Source: Siderastrea radians
Lineage: Eukaryota; Cnidaria; Anthozoa; Scleractinia; Rhizangiidae
NCBI GenBank assembly: GCA_964017195.1
Contig: OZ024895.1
Location: 13,614,534 to 13,678,533, forward strand
Reading direction: 5' to 3'
Length of the DNA stretch: 64,000 bases
The notes under the pieces were generated by a model. That model had not been told where the DNA came from, did not search any database, and saw only the letters and a program-made list of their open reading frames with translations. Both the position numbers and the translations under genes were made by a program. Positions 31,401 through 35,616 of the stretch are shown here, in pieces (within the stretch, counting starts at the first letter, position 1; every line of letters begins with the position of its first letter).

Positions 31401-32363
31401 CCTAGCAGCCTCTTCACCAAAAACTCGAAAAATTTTAACACTGCAAATGTTATGAATAAACATAGATTGACAGAATAAAATAGTTAGTATTTGACAATGC
31501 TTAACTTTACAGTTACAGTTACAATACTTAACAGTACCAACAAGAAATAACCATCTTAAATCAATGTTTCAAAACACCGTATTTCACAGGAAAGCAATAT
31601 GGATACATCAATATTTGTAGGATGTTTTTTCTCAGGCATTGTTGATACCGAGGATATTCAAAACAATAAGCTTCACATGTAGAATACCCTGCTTCTTTTC
31701 TACCCGTTTAAATTATGGATGTCAATAGGCGATTGTAATTCCTTTTTGTAGGAAAATTTACAATTTTTTTTATTTCATGGATTAGATACATGTTAATGCT
31801 GAAATGCTGGGAAGAACACCCAAATAAACGACCCACTTTCAGCGATTTAAGAGTTACACTGAAAGAAATGGAAGGCAACCACCCGGTAAGGAAACCCGCT
31901 GCACAAAAACTACATACACAGCTAGCCATGCATTGAGTCTTGAAGCACTGAATTAAAGGCAAAGATTTGCTATCTTTGTCGTAGAGCTATGAGGATTGTG
32001 TCGGTGTAGTTAGTAACATTGTTCTATGAATTAGTCTCATTTTGGCTTAGCCTTCCTGAGCGCCTCCCTGAGTCCCTCGATTGTTTCTTCGACACTTTAC
32101 CTCTCAATACCACCTCTCAGCCCCACTGCCTTTGCTACAGTTCATCAGGTCACATCCCTCGTTATTCTTATAGTATTTCTAATGAGGAAAGTGAAAATGT
32201 TATTTTACTTTATAACAGTCATTCCCACATCAGCATAAATAGCAATTTTCAAAACTAAAATGAAGACTAATGCATGAGGTTTTTTACCTTACAGATGTAT
32301 GTCAACCTCAGTGAATACGACAACAATCAGTATGCTAACCTCAACGATCTCACAGCAGGGTAA
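1169..32363 (+). CDS. Receptor tyrosine kinase gene (SEA-like ectodomain, FGFR-like kinase), 5' incomplete, 16 exons traced
   Basis: A single-pass receptor tyrosine kinase of the plasma membrane that would phosphorylate tyrosines on itself and partners after ligand binding. Exons: 1169-1239, 2511-2650, 4061-4096, 4532-4567, 22055-22159, 23330-23387, 24656-24695, 24944-25178, 25766-25876, 26131-26320, 28039-28161, 28461-28531, 29483-29523, 30406-30502, 31786-31885, 32295-32363. All use GT-AG and the phases chain end to end, giving about 507 residues up to the TAA, with one base missing in exon 10. Kinase landmarks: GRGAFSEV glycine loop, [40 protein letters not shown]. Order outside to inside: SEA-like module, Thr/Pro stalk, transmembrane helix, kinase, short tail with YVNL and YANL. 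Closest in feel to FGFR-type kinases and to the expanded cnidarian receptor kinases; no exact orthologue assigned. Ligand unknown. The intron after exon 4 holds two transposons. Confidence 0.88.
1240..2510 (+). other. RTK intron
   Basis: AT-rich intron. It holds an (ATTTT)n microsatellite near 1535-1567 and no other recognisable feature. Confidence 0.5.
1535..1567. repeat. (TTTTA)n microsatellite
   Basis: About six TTTTA pentamers in an RTK intron. Confidence 0.85.
2511..2650 (+). CDS. RTK exon: second half of SEA-like module
   Basis: The acceptor is TTTCATCAG and the donor GTATATG. The frame reads [13 protein letters not shown] and then [17 protein letters not shown] domains carry a G-S-V-V-V turn where the chain cleaves itself, followed by a hydrophobic strand and a final helix; here G-S-S-I-W-A occupies that place. 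The exon ends with one leftover base that fits the stalk exon at 4061. Whether this variant turn still cleaves is unknown. Confidence 0.65.
2651..3957 (+). other. RTK intron
   Basis: No feature assigned. A splice-bounded open stretch at 3113-3174 was examined, but its phases do not fit the flanking exons. Confidence 0.4.
3958..4180 (+). repeat. Tandem duplication containing stalk exon, copy 1
   Basis: This segment and 4410-4645 share TTCTAACCAC-TTCCAG-like upstream text, the 36-nt exon, the GTATGTT donor and downstream text around AAAACAAAACC. It is a diverged local duplication that duplicated an exon of the receptor stalk. Confidence 0.7.
4061..4096 (+). CDS. RTK stalk exon, copy 1
   Basis: A 36-nt exon between TTTTAG and GTATGTT encoding [11 protein letters not shown]. 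It is Thr/Pro/acidic-rich, as expected for an extended extracellular stalk next to the membrane. Phase 1 at both ends, so it can be skipped or repeated without breaking the frame. Confidence 0.65.
4410..4645 (+). repeat. Tandem duplication containing stalk exon, copy 2
   Basis: Second copy of the segment at 3958-4180; see that entry for the shared landmarks. Confidence 0.65.
4532..4567 (+). CDS. RTK stalk exon, copy 2
   Basis: A 36-nt exon between ATTTTTAG and GTATGTT encoding [11 protein letters not shown]. It joins in phase to the transmembrane exon at 22055, skipping 17.5 kb of intron. Confidence 0.65.
4765..4828. repeat. Left fragment of an old AACCTGCATTAAG repeat
   Basis: GAAACCTGCACTAAGCG followed by TATTAAGCGGACAC. 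Related text occurs at 14293-14440 and 20911-20992. It looks like a pogo/Tigger-type non-autonomous repeat into which element K inserted. Confidence 0.45.
4833..5845 (+). repeat. Element K left terminal inverted repeat
   Basis: About 1013 bp, the inverse of 13277-14288, ending in the shared text CTAATTCAATTAAA. It contains an open frame (5593-5805) that is also present in the other arm and is probably incidental. Confidence 0.9.
5846..6791. other. Element K interior, 3' flank of transposase gene
   Basis: Non-coding, with a G-run at 6075-6095. No feature recognised. Confidence 0.4.
6792..7603. mobile_element. Nested hAT-like non-autonomous element (candidate)
   Basis: The ends read CAGGGGCGTAGC and GCTATGCCCCTG, inverse of each other with one mismatch; CAGGGGCG is a typical hAT terminus. 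A clear 8-bp target duplication was not found (TTATAATT on the left against TATATTCA on the right). About 812 bp with G/C homopolymer runs and no transposase. It lies just past the transposase stop codon inside element K. Confidence 0.5.
8465..8467 (-). other. In-frame TAA interrupting transposase
   Basis: The frame continues as [10 protein letters not shown] into the C2H2/SAP tail with no shift, so the two long open blocks are one protein split by a single nonsense codon. Confidence 0.85.
10800..10982 (-). CDS. Small ORF in element K intron, 60 aa, hydrophobic N-terminus
   Basis: It begins [16 protein letters not shown] and has [13 protein letters not shown]. The stop overlaps an AATAAA signal (GTTGAATAAAATG), which suggests a real transcript end. 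It could be an alternative last exon of the transposase gene or an accessory peptide. No family recognised. Confidence 0.25.
   Translation of the reverse strand: MKKLKLELLLSVAFIYTAICTSCRKKHAERLLNLGWQNPNKQTEDQAAAAPQKDVERFVE
11206..11390 (-). other. Coding-like open stretch without ATG, element K
   Basis: On the minus strand an open frame reads [18 protein letters not shown] and ends [12 protein letters not shown]. It has no start codon and an AG shortly upstream, so it may be a terminal exon of a second element gene. Length alone does not exclude chance. Confidence 0.2.
11459..11785. mobile_element. Fold-back MITE nested in element K
   Basis: The arms CCATTCTCGTCCCCATAGCC and its inverse (GGGGACGAGAATGG) enclose about 160 bp. 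Each arm also carries a further inner inversion around CCCTTCGTTTTCTCGTGCC. No coding capacity. Confidence 0.75.
11791..12422. other. Element K, transposase intron
   Basis: Non-coding intron between exon 1 (ending 12423) and the downstream coding blocks. Nothing else recognised. Confidence 0.4.
12894..12955 (-). repeat. Degenerate partial copy of the inner end of the K inverted repeat
   Basis: ATTGAATTAGACGGAAAC followed by AAACAAACATTGATTTATC resembles the inner edge of the right arm at 13281-13340. Partial internal duplication, about 75-80% by eye. Confidence 0.5.
13277..14288 (-). repeat. Element K right terminal inverted repeat
   Basis: Inverse of the left arm with few mismatches seen by eye (for example CACAGTAAC against CCCAATAAC). 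Ends in CGGACGCTCTC followed by TTAA. Confidence 0.9.
14293..14440. repeat. Old AACCTGCATTAAG repeat, part between elements K and Z
   Basis: Contains CCTGTATTCGAGAGAG, ATTAAGATGACGCGGACACC and GAAACCTGCATTAAGCAGAC, variants of the motif on the left of element K. Likely the other half of the repeat that K split. Confidence 0.4.
14520..14700 (+). repeat. Element Z left subterminal CGTGA repeats
   Basis: Repeated units such as CTCGTGACGCGTGATTAG, CCGTGAAACGTGAATGC, TTCGTGACCTGTGACC, CGCGTGACACGTGAAG, TTCGTGATTT and TACGTGATTTT. Candidate protein-binding sites for the element's zinc-finger or SAP proteins. Confidence 0.7.
14974..16710 (+). CDS. Element Z gene A: zinc-finger accessory protein, 274 aa, 4 exons
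   Basis: Exons 14974-15316, 15791-16024, 16362-16487 and 16589-16710, all GT-AG with matching phases, total 825 nt with the TAA. The start is the ATG after CCTAAAC ([10 protein letters not shown]); an earlier in-frame ATG at 14914 is possible. The N-terminal 110 residues look like a compact fold with [18 protein letters not shown] and [11 protein letters not shown]. Exon 2 encodes a basic stretch ([10 protein letters not shown]), likely a nuclear signal, followed by a charged coiled coil. Exons 3-4 encode CGRCKK, then FKKKHYDTAC, a C-x2-C...H-x4-C arrangement like zinc fingers in transposon-linked proteins. The C-terminus is a Lys/Gln/Met-rich helix. An AATAAA follows at 16826. Probably binds element DNA or assists the large protein; this is inference. 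Confidence 0.72.
15408..15462 (+). repeat. GAGGTTAATAAGATA minisatellite
   Basis: About four imperfect units in intron 1 of gene A. Confidence 0.7.
16826..16831 (+). terminator. AATAAA poly(A) signal of gene A
   Basis: Canonical hexamer 116 nt past the gene A stop and about 320 nt before the gene B start, consistent with two separate transcripts. Confidence 0.6.
17150..20548 (+). CDS. Element Z gene B: 1132-aa putative transposase with Cys cluster, SAP-like and NHL-like segments
   Basis: A single open frame with no stop or shift. The acidic start ([18 protein letters not shown]) and acidic end (residues 1085-1110) flank the body. Residues 291-356 form a dense Cys/His cluster (CHCC, CQAC, CNTC, CQRC), probably zinc-binding. 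Next come [14 protein letters not shown] (Asp367) and [13 protein letters not shown] (Asp399), which resemble the D and D-x-x-H-x-x-K steps of RNase-H-like transposase cores. Residues 580-611 ([16 protein letters not shown]) are SAP-like, a DNA-binding motif. Residues 757-808 ([31 protein letters not shown]) are an NHL-type propeller repeat. Residues 917-973 ([46 protein letters not shown]) are a conserved-looking block, with Glu923 a candidate third acid. Catalysis is not proven. Confidence 0.72.
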   Translation: MSYDIDTDTDLLTASDSEDYKCNMDLQSNNSNGEETDSDIHKEYFIFPISLEKADDVCIRLNSLIKNGQIPKDRIFYKYLDSVSYAMIDPSHKYDDQVVEFFNSVKFLGVERTVNFIRGPMWHGCGSGGVFTPDRAKPNLGGPGRTTRLKHSSGYTTSSGVIKTWLDSFLTLTVDPSVGVKPLVDTPIIKVIGAAMENDGTALKSAVQYDEKQKTNVGLKMTADIEFVKANPVPKSEFLKENVVTEANVTYLSTTDNGVAMPVSVTYKPKAGKTGGEMKEQFLNEVEVLQTCHCCIKAAASSRHIIDKPATAICKSACQACIETASVCNTCRDQGQLSHIPSLRACQRCLEANVQCSRAVVLVLASDCESGNKRAFELISQSKNDGSLPPQFIFVCLPDAVHVGKSLKCSFANWMLLLDEERACLSMLHTIRDSDPELKTLLPRDSVLNKDRMDINCILHLSKEAVLARLRTVDRVVHSVLPDSYKISDTNKVGLYPHPVAICPGEQGKLLVLDYAPLKNLTRLLGVRLHVPADVKVVGECHGAAKSLACCDGIAYVSCPSSIQPCSLTKKPTLQPKRLKKVELTSELEKRGLNTLGTVPVLRERLSMHLKHLERTYAETKSDLTKVQLSRKLEPSSIAKASDSIILCASDVDKVIYSITLEMDGVTVKGNVTVLTKYSASCTEVVSMCLNSNILYLSHKGNPGGILAIAMSTLEETIILRNGTEECSGSAHVASYLAGIVYADIGSLQIKMKICGEEAVVIAGTGKEGNANGKGDKATFAQPMGICVEFDKNIFITDAQTGSVKLITSIKGIVKYLGHLGLLYKAFSVHMKHQTVPKRSLPQAIELLEELDSYLGTTTEKTLSHSNDDSTGKPSGSRGTISNQTKLSDNMILNVLKDLEALVREHNPSYTIDLHSCLTVQVENLHAVGHFKDQFPTLLQYARNLANTVYESIKRVVPWSAYYFTHDKSYYPVLRQSTPVNAIPKLEHLKAIRQLNRQERDLMIEWATTNGQAARQRSVRQETTMFKAGTLRLNMYRTSHYPKDKVSFSPNTVEGQPVTSATTETPSTSHEAIEESQVVEATEVEEEEEYDTDSDSDDPPADNDEEDTLDDLMFLRAVTTRNGRMVRVVFRE
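20670..20755 (+). repeat. Element Z right subterminal CGTGA repeats
   Basis: TTCGTGATTCGGG, CCGTGATCCGTGATTCG and CCGTGAATCGTGC lie just inside the right end and share the core of the left array. Confidence 0.65.
20911..20992. repeat. Old AACCTGCATTAAG repeat, hairpin end
   Basis: GAACCTGCATTAAGAGGACAC runs into its own inverse, GTGTTCACTTAATACAGG, followed by TTTCACTGTA. The CAGTGAAACCTGTATTAAG terminus next to TA suggests a pogo/Tigger-type MITE. Confidence 0.5.
20993..22054 (+). other. RTK intron between element Z and the transmembrane exon
   Basis: No gene recognised. A 141-codon open frame (20933-21358) begins inside the old repeat and has no family resemblance. Confidence 0.4.
22055..22159 (+). 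CDS. RTK transmembrane exon
   Basis: The acceptor is CCATAG and the donor GTACGT. It encodes [20 protein letters not shown], continuing through further Ile/Val/Phe residues to LWRRRIRA: about 22 hydrophobic residues followed by a basic stop-transfer sequence. This fixes the topology with the SEA module outside and the kinase inside. Confidence 0.88.
22250..22653. mobile_element. 404-bp fold-back element in RTK intron
   Basis: The arms begin ATAAACAAGCAAA and end TTTGCTTGTTTAT and remain inverted for about 190 bp each (GATAAAAACCGACGTTTCGG against its inverse). The centre is a short loop near CAAGACAACTAAAACC. No coding. The words AACATTTACAT occur on both sides (22219 and 22654), but not adjacent on the left. 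Confidence 0.85.
23330..23387 (+). CDS. RTK juxtamembrane exon 1
   Basis: Between TATGTCAG and GTAAGC, encoding [20 protein letters not shown]. It joins in phase on both sides. No domain recognised. Confidence 0.7.
23388..24655 (+). other. RTK intron
   Basis: No exon found. Contains a hairpin repeat (24358-24466). Confidence 0.45.
24358..24466. repeat. Short hairpin MITE
   Basis: AGACTGCGAGTAGTCTCT pairs with GGGACTACTCGCAGTCT across about 60 bp. A related ACTGCTCGTAGTCT word occurs near 44040. Confidence 0.7.
24656..24695 (+). CDS. RTK juxtamembrane exon 2
   Basis: A 40-nt exon between TTGGTTTCAG and GTATGT encoding [14 protein letters not shown]. It is needed to bring the previous exon (phase 2) into the frame of the kinase exon; that phase repair is the main evidence. 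Confidence 0.65.
24944..25178 (+). CDS. RTK kinase exon 1: glycine loop and catalytic lysine
   Basis: Encodes the juxtamembrane sequence with [14 protein letters not shown] (candidate regulatory tyrosines), [13 protein letters not shown], the nucleotide-binding loop GRGAFSEV and the VAIK-type lysine in VAVKKLK. Acceptor TTGCCTCTAG, donor GTGTGG. Confidence 0.9.
25133..25400 (+). repeat. Partial tandem duplication of the kinase lysine exon end plus CAT repeats
   Basis: The exon end and intron start at 25133-25220 recur at 25303-25395 (GCGAGGAGAA...GTGAAAAC GTTGAAAGTGG...ATTTTAATTTGCAT), each followed by a CAT/CGT tract. The second copy encodes TIAVKTLK but lacks an upstream acceptor for the rest of the exon, so it is a non-functional half exon. 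Confidence 0.8.
25395..25530. repeat. (CAT)n microsatellite, interrupted
   Basis: Long run of CAT/CAC triplets in an intron. The apparent poly-His and poly-Asp frames through it are artefacts. Confidence 0.95.
25766..25876 (+). CDS. RTK kinase exon 2: helix C
   Basis: Encodes [17 protein letters not shown] and [14 protein letters not shown]. The Glu in LLSEVELM should pair with the exon 1 lysine. Acceptor TTCTACAG, donor GTAATG. Confidence 0.9.
26131..26320 (+). CDS. RTK kinase exon 3: hinge and helices D-E, with a 1-nt deletion
   Basis: Encodes [16 protein letters not shown], a kinase insert ([18 protein letters not shown]) and [11 protein letters not shown]. Then the expected codons ATG TGT TAT TTG GCT TTT AGA AAG (MCYLAFRK, matching the usual GMxYLxxxK) lie one base out of frame, ending exactly at a GTTAGC donor whose phase 0 suits the next exon. 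The exon is 190 nt where 191 is needed. As written, translation would stop at a TAA right after the next junction. Confidence 0.85.
26321..28038 (+). other. RTK intron
   Basis: Holds an inverted-repeat element (27209-27984) and otherwise nothing recognised. Confidence 0.45.
27209..27984. mobile_element. Inverted-repeat element with TTTCTCGATTAAACG ends
   Basis: The left end TTTCTCGATTAAACGCCGGG is mirrored on the right by CGTTTAACCGAGAAAG. Subterminal AATAAACGCCGGG/CCCGGCGTTTATT words recur near both ends. About 776 bp, non-coding. Possibly pogo/Tigger-type because TA sits beside the right end, but this is unproven. Confidence 0.6.
28039..28161 (+). CDS. RTK kinase exon 4: catalytic and activation loops
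   Basis: Encodes [27 protein letters not shown] and [12 protein letters not shown]. Catalytic Asp (HRD), Asn and metal-binding Asp (DFG) are all present. Only one Tyr is in the activation loop (DDIYIRN), whereas FGFRs have two in a row. Acceptor TTTTTCAG, donor GTGAGT, 41 codons. Confidence 0.93.
28461..28531 (+). CDS. RTK kinase exon 5: P+1 loop
   Basis: Encodes [20 protein letters not shown] and then QSDV. The usual Ala-Pro-Glu is Ala-Tyr-Glu. Acceptor CTTTTCAAAG, donor GTAAGT. Confidence 0.9.
28532..29482 (+). other. RTK intron
   Basis: No feature recognised; the open frames on both strands here are short and without similarity. Confidence 0.4.
29483..29523 (+). CDS. RTK kinase exon 6
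   Basis: A 41-nt exon encoding [14 protein letters not shown], the helix F region. Acceptor TTTTTGTAG, donor GTATGT. Confidence 0.88.
29524..30405 (+). other. RTK intron
   Basis: No feature recognised. Confidence 0.4.
30406..30502 (+). CDS. RTK kinase exon 7
   Basis: Encodes [25 protein letters not shown] and HVNDKL, typical of receptor kinase C-lobes. Acceptor TGTCTTCCAG, donor GTAAGT. Confidence 0.9.
30503..31785 (+). other. RTK intron
   Basis: Contains short inverted words near 30850-31260 and a G-run near 31240. No element boundary could be fixed. Confidence 0.35.
31786..31885 (+). CDS. RTK kinase exon 8: end of C-lobe
   Basis: Encodes [20 protein letters not shown] and then [10 protein letters not shown]. 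The RPTF Arg is the conserved C-lobe anchor. Acceptor GGATTAG, donor GTAAGG. Confidence 0.92.
32295..32363 (+). CDS. RTK last exon: Y-x-N tail and stop
   Basis: Encodes [19 protein letters not shown], then TAG (Thr-Ala-Gly) and a TAA stop. YVNL and YANL fit the pY-x-N consensus for Grb2-type SH2 binding, so the tail is likely a docking site when phosphorylated. Confidence 0.88.
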   Translation: MYVNLSEYDNNQYANLNDLTAG

Positions 32364-32977
32364 CTTTTGAACCAGAGCTCGCGGGAACCATCCTCAGGAG
32401 CTCTCGCACGAACTCACGGCTCGGTGAATATCCAAAAATGGTGCTCTTTTTGGGTTATGTTGACAAAGGACAATCTGTAGGACTCCAGCAATTTCAAAAT
32501 AGAATAGAGCTGATAGGATTATTACGTTATCCAGTTTTGAAATACGATCCAATGATCTATTGGAATTGTCAGGCTGGAAAATACTAGAACATAGAAAAAG
32601 CAGACGTCTTGCTGCAATCATTAAATATAAATTTTGTGCGATCCTCCTTCAATATACTTAACAAAGATTTTTAACGATACGGCTGATCTCCACTCCTATA
32701 CCTTGGTAGACTCCTCAATAATTTTGCATGTTTCAAGGCCAGAGTCAGAGGTGGTAATACTGATGTAGCCTTTACTACAAAGTTTCTGTCCTTTGGACCA
32801 AAATAGCTGCCCAGGCAAACAATTGTATCTATTTTTAAGTAATGGTGGGTTTAATCAAGTCTCCTAGAACTGTGTTTAGCAAACTATTTTAAGTATATGA
32901 TTTATTAATTATTAAATCGGTTGTAGCAGTATAATAAGATTTTTCATTTAGGGCTTTGTTATAATATTTTTATATAC

Positions 32978-33283
32978 AGCTAATTGCAGTAATCTTGTCA
33001 TACAAAAATTAAAAAAGAAAAAAAGGCCAAATAGGAATTAATTAGCCGTGCAAATTACCTTGTCAGATTTTAAAAATTCTTAAAGCACTTAAGCACTACA
33101 GTGTAATACTTCAATTTTGTATCAATTGAGTTGATACAAGGTAAATTGGCCACCGTATAGACCTCTTCAGCTTTAGCCGTTCGTCAGAGCAATTCCATGA
33201 ATAAAGTTAGCGTGCCTAGTTTACTCCTATTTGGCTTTTTCCTATTTTCTTTTTTCATTTTCCTAGGACAACGATATTGCATT
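32978..33283. mobile_element. Insertion inside the L2/CR1-like copy
   Basis: This stretch is absent from the sister copy, where TTTTATATATCTATCCCC is continuous. Its ends share inverted AAAAAAAGGCCAAATAGGA and CCTATTTGGCTTTTTCC text. Probably a small MITE; no clear target duplication. Confidence 0.5.
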
Positions 33284-33403
33284 TAGGTGTATCTATCCCC
33301 CCTGTAGTTGTAATTTGTTTTTGGTATGTTTGCGGCTCTCTGGAAGAACATTTTTTTAATAATGAATGTCACTCCGTGGGTAAATAAAGGGTCAAATAAA
33401 GGT

Positions 33404-33427
33404 GATGACGATTATGATGACGATGAC

Positions 33428-33485
<58 letters not shown>

Positions 33486-33486
33486 A
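33404..33486. repeat. (GAT)n microsatellite tail
   Basis: About 25 triplets directly after the non-LTR 3' end. The same repeat terminates the other copy at 63383-63423. Confidence 0.9.
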
Positions 33487-34140
33487 TGATCTTCGAAGGT
33501 TAGATTGCTTCTCCAGTGATGCCACGAACTAATTAATGACAAGGCTAAATTAATTTAACTGGCTAAGTCGGTGATTCCATCCGTTTTTTTCTTTTCTCTG
33601 ACATGTATTTCTCTGTACATCAAACCAAACCGTATTATTTTCTTGCCCCTGTAGAAAATCGAACAGATTTGATGACACCAAATAGTTTCAGCTGGGTCTA
33701 GCTGTTATGTAACTTTTTTGCACCAGTAAATACAAACTCTCAGCAGTAATGTAGTTTTCTTGCCTTTGTTTCAATTCAAATCATTCTTGAATAATTTTTA
33801 CGGTTTGTCGTTTTCTAATGGGGCATAGTGTTTCACATCCTTTGTTAAAGGAATTCTTTTTTCTAATTGGACATTTGGTTGGCACCAGCACTTCACATTT
33901 AATTCTTTATGATTTTTAGGGTGTTTTTTTAGTTCGTGCGCATGCTGAGTTCTTTCCTAGAATAGTGAAAACTTAAGAATTAATTGATAAAGATATTTCT
34001 TTTGTTTCTGTATTTCTGTAATTCAATCTAAGAATCCGGTGTGTACTGTTTTATACTAGTTGTCTAGCTTTAACCTTGTAAACAAACTAGTGTTATTTTA
34101 CTCAGTAACTATCAACATTGTAAAAATCCTTATCATCTCT
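33487..34140. other. Intergenic sequence
   Basis: AT-rich; nothing recognised. Confidence 0.4.
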
Positions 34141-35216
34141 GGACATTTATTTTGGTCGGATATGATTTTTTCGTAGCAACAGCTTTAAGAAGCAAATATT
34201 TCCCTATCCACACTCAAAGCCCAACTGCTGTTCACTTTGGTCTTATGTGGAAGCGCATATTATTTGCTCTCTCTTGATTGGCGGCTTATTTGATTAATTC
34301 TGTATCTAAGTAAGTCATTATCAGAGTCCAGGTATAATTTGGGTAATTCAGAAATAGAAGCTGTAAGAAGAAACTCAGCAGAGCAGAAATAAAACTAGAG
34401 CAGTGAAAAAGACGAAATGTTGAGAAATTGTTTGAGCAAGCGGGCGAGTATCCCCGAATAAAGTGTTTTTACATCCACCCTCCACTGACAGCGACAAGCA
34501 ATAAGAATAGCGCTTCAGGTAGAAACATTAGTCGGCACCTTAATTTGACAACTTGCCCCTTGTGCAACCATTAAGAAACGTTTGCTTATCTTGAAATTAT
34601 GGGAACCATTCAAAATGTACCAACCAATTTCACCAAAGTACGTGTCGTCACCGGACCTAATTATAACGCATTTAGGAGAGTACCGGTTGTAAATTGTGTT
34701 CAGCAATGTAATTGATGATATCACCATTTCTAGTCGCTCGTTTGTGTCCACTCAGTCGTATGTTCAAATTTCTGCTGATCTCAACCATATAAGTGGCCTG
34801 GCAGGCGCAGAATTTGATCTTATAAACTCCTCCCTGACCTCTCTGTCGCTCAGTTCGTCTCTGTCCTTTTTAATTGTTCGTCGGCAGTTGTCGCAGATTA
34901 AGTCGTGATAGGTTTGTGAGCAACGCAGATGTTGCAGGGTTGTAAGATCCGTCTGATAGTTTCAGAAATCGCTTTTCTGTAAGGTACGGTTGCAGTAGTA
35001 ACAGGTTTCAAGTTTGTGCTCGTAACGTTAGCTTCAGAGTTCCCCTGAGTGTTGTGTCTAATAAAGTCCCGCTTGCAATTGTTCTTGTTGAAATCGTTGT
35101 CTTGGTACTTGATTTCGTCTGTCTTAGCTTAAAAGCTGTCGCGTGAGTCAGAAACTAGCTGCGCGCTTCTTGTCGAGGTCCGTATGGTTGTTGCTTTGTG
35201 AAAAGTAAGATGATAT
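34141..35216 (-). mobile_element. Penelope-like element fragment, arm 1 of an inverted pair
   Basis: On the minus strand it carries the degenerate linker and GIY-YIG region also seen at 36360-36740 and 62640-62998 (antisense of VQISADLNHISGLAG). Outer sequence 34141-34500 is the inverse of about 36760-37090 (CGGATATGA against TCATATCCG; GCGGGCGAGTATCCCCG against its inverse). Frames are broken. Confidence 0.65.
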
Positions 35217-35292
35217 AAATGTGATGGTGAATTTTAAGCCTGGTGAATATATGAGAGAAAGGTTTTCATCAGTTAATGACACAGGCGGCTCG
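35213..35292. repeat. 80-bp direct repeat, copy 1
   Basis: Starts GATATAAATGTGATGG and ends GACACAGGCGGCTC; repeated at 35471-35552. Confidence 0.85.
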
Positions 35293-35300
35293 GAAAAAAA

Positions 35301-35385
35301 TCCGAGTGCTCCCAACAGGAGTCAAACCTATGACCTTCTGGTTACTAGTCCAGATGCTCTACCACTGACCTACATGAGATTCGTA
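35301..35385 (-). repeat. tRNA-derived repeat (SINE-like)
   Basis: The reverse strand reads GTAGGTCAGTGGTAGAGCAT, then CTGGACTAGTAACCAG and a B-box-like GGTTTGACTCC. The A and B boxes and an anticodon-like hairpin are visible, but the anticodon loop is 8 nt and the acceptor stem is not convincing, so this is a tRNA-derived repeat, not a functional tRNA. Confidence 0.6.
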
Positions 35386-35470
35386 GGAGCTAGGGCCATT
35401 AAACTAAGTTCATGTGACAAACGTCCTACTTACTGCTAGAACTGAAATGTCGATAGGCGGCATATTCGCA

Positions 35471-35552
35471 ATGATATAACTGTGATGGCGAATTTTAAAC
35501 CTGGTGAATATATGAGAAAGGTGTTTTAATCAGTTAATGACACAGGCGGCTC
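35471..35552. repeat. 80-bp direct repeat, copy 2
   Basis: Copy of 35213-35292. The pair brackets the tRNA-derived segment. Confidence 0.85.
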
Positions 35553-35616
35553 TCTCCCTCAAGGAGGGAGGGAGGAAAGCGAATGGTAGGTGATTATAAC
35601 CAACTCCGTGCCACGC

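Larger units (their letters stand above)
32530..33486 (+). mobile_element. L2/CR1-like non-LTR retrotransposon 3' end with GAT tail, interrupted
   Basis: The text from ATACGATCCAATGATCTATTGG through AGAGGTGGTAATACTGATG to a GGGTCAAATAAAGGTGATGA-type tail matches the reverse strand of 63375-64000. The related copy encodes ADLHSYTLVDSS and PESEVVILM just before its stop, the usual end of a non-LTR reverse transcriptase ORF. The tail is a (GAT)n run at 33404-33486. It sits about 170 bp past the RTK stop, probably in its 3' UTR. An insertion near 32978-33283 splits it. Confidence 0.7.

Noticed and set aside
33326..33532. Acidic Asp-run open frame
   Set aside because: It is the GAT tail of a non-LTR retrotransposon.
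35301..35385. Functional tRNA gene on the minus strand
   Set aside because: The anticodon loop has 8 nt and no acceptor stem could be paired, so it is called a tRNA-derived repeat.
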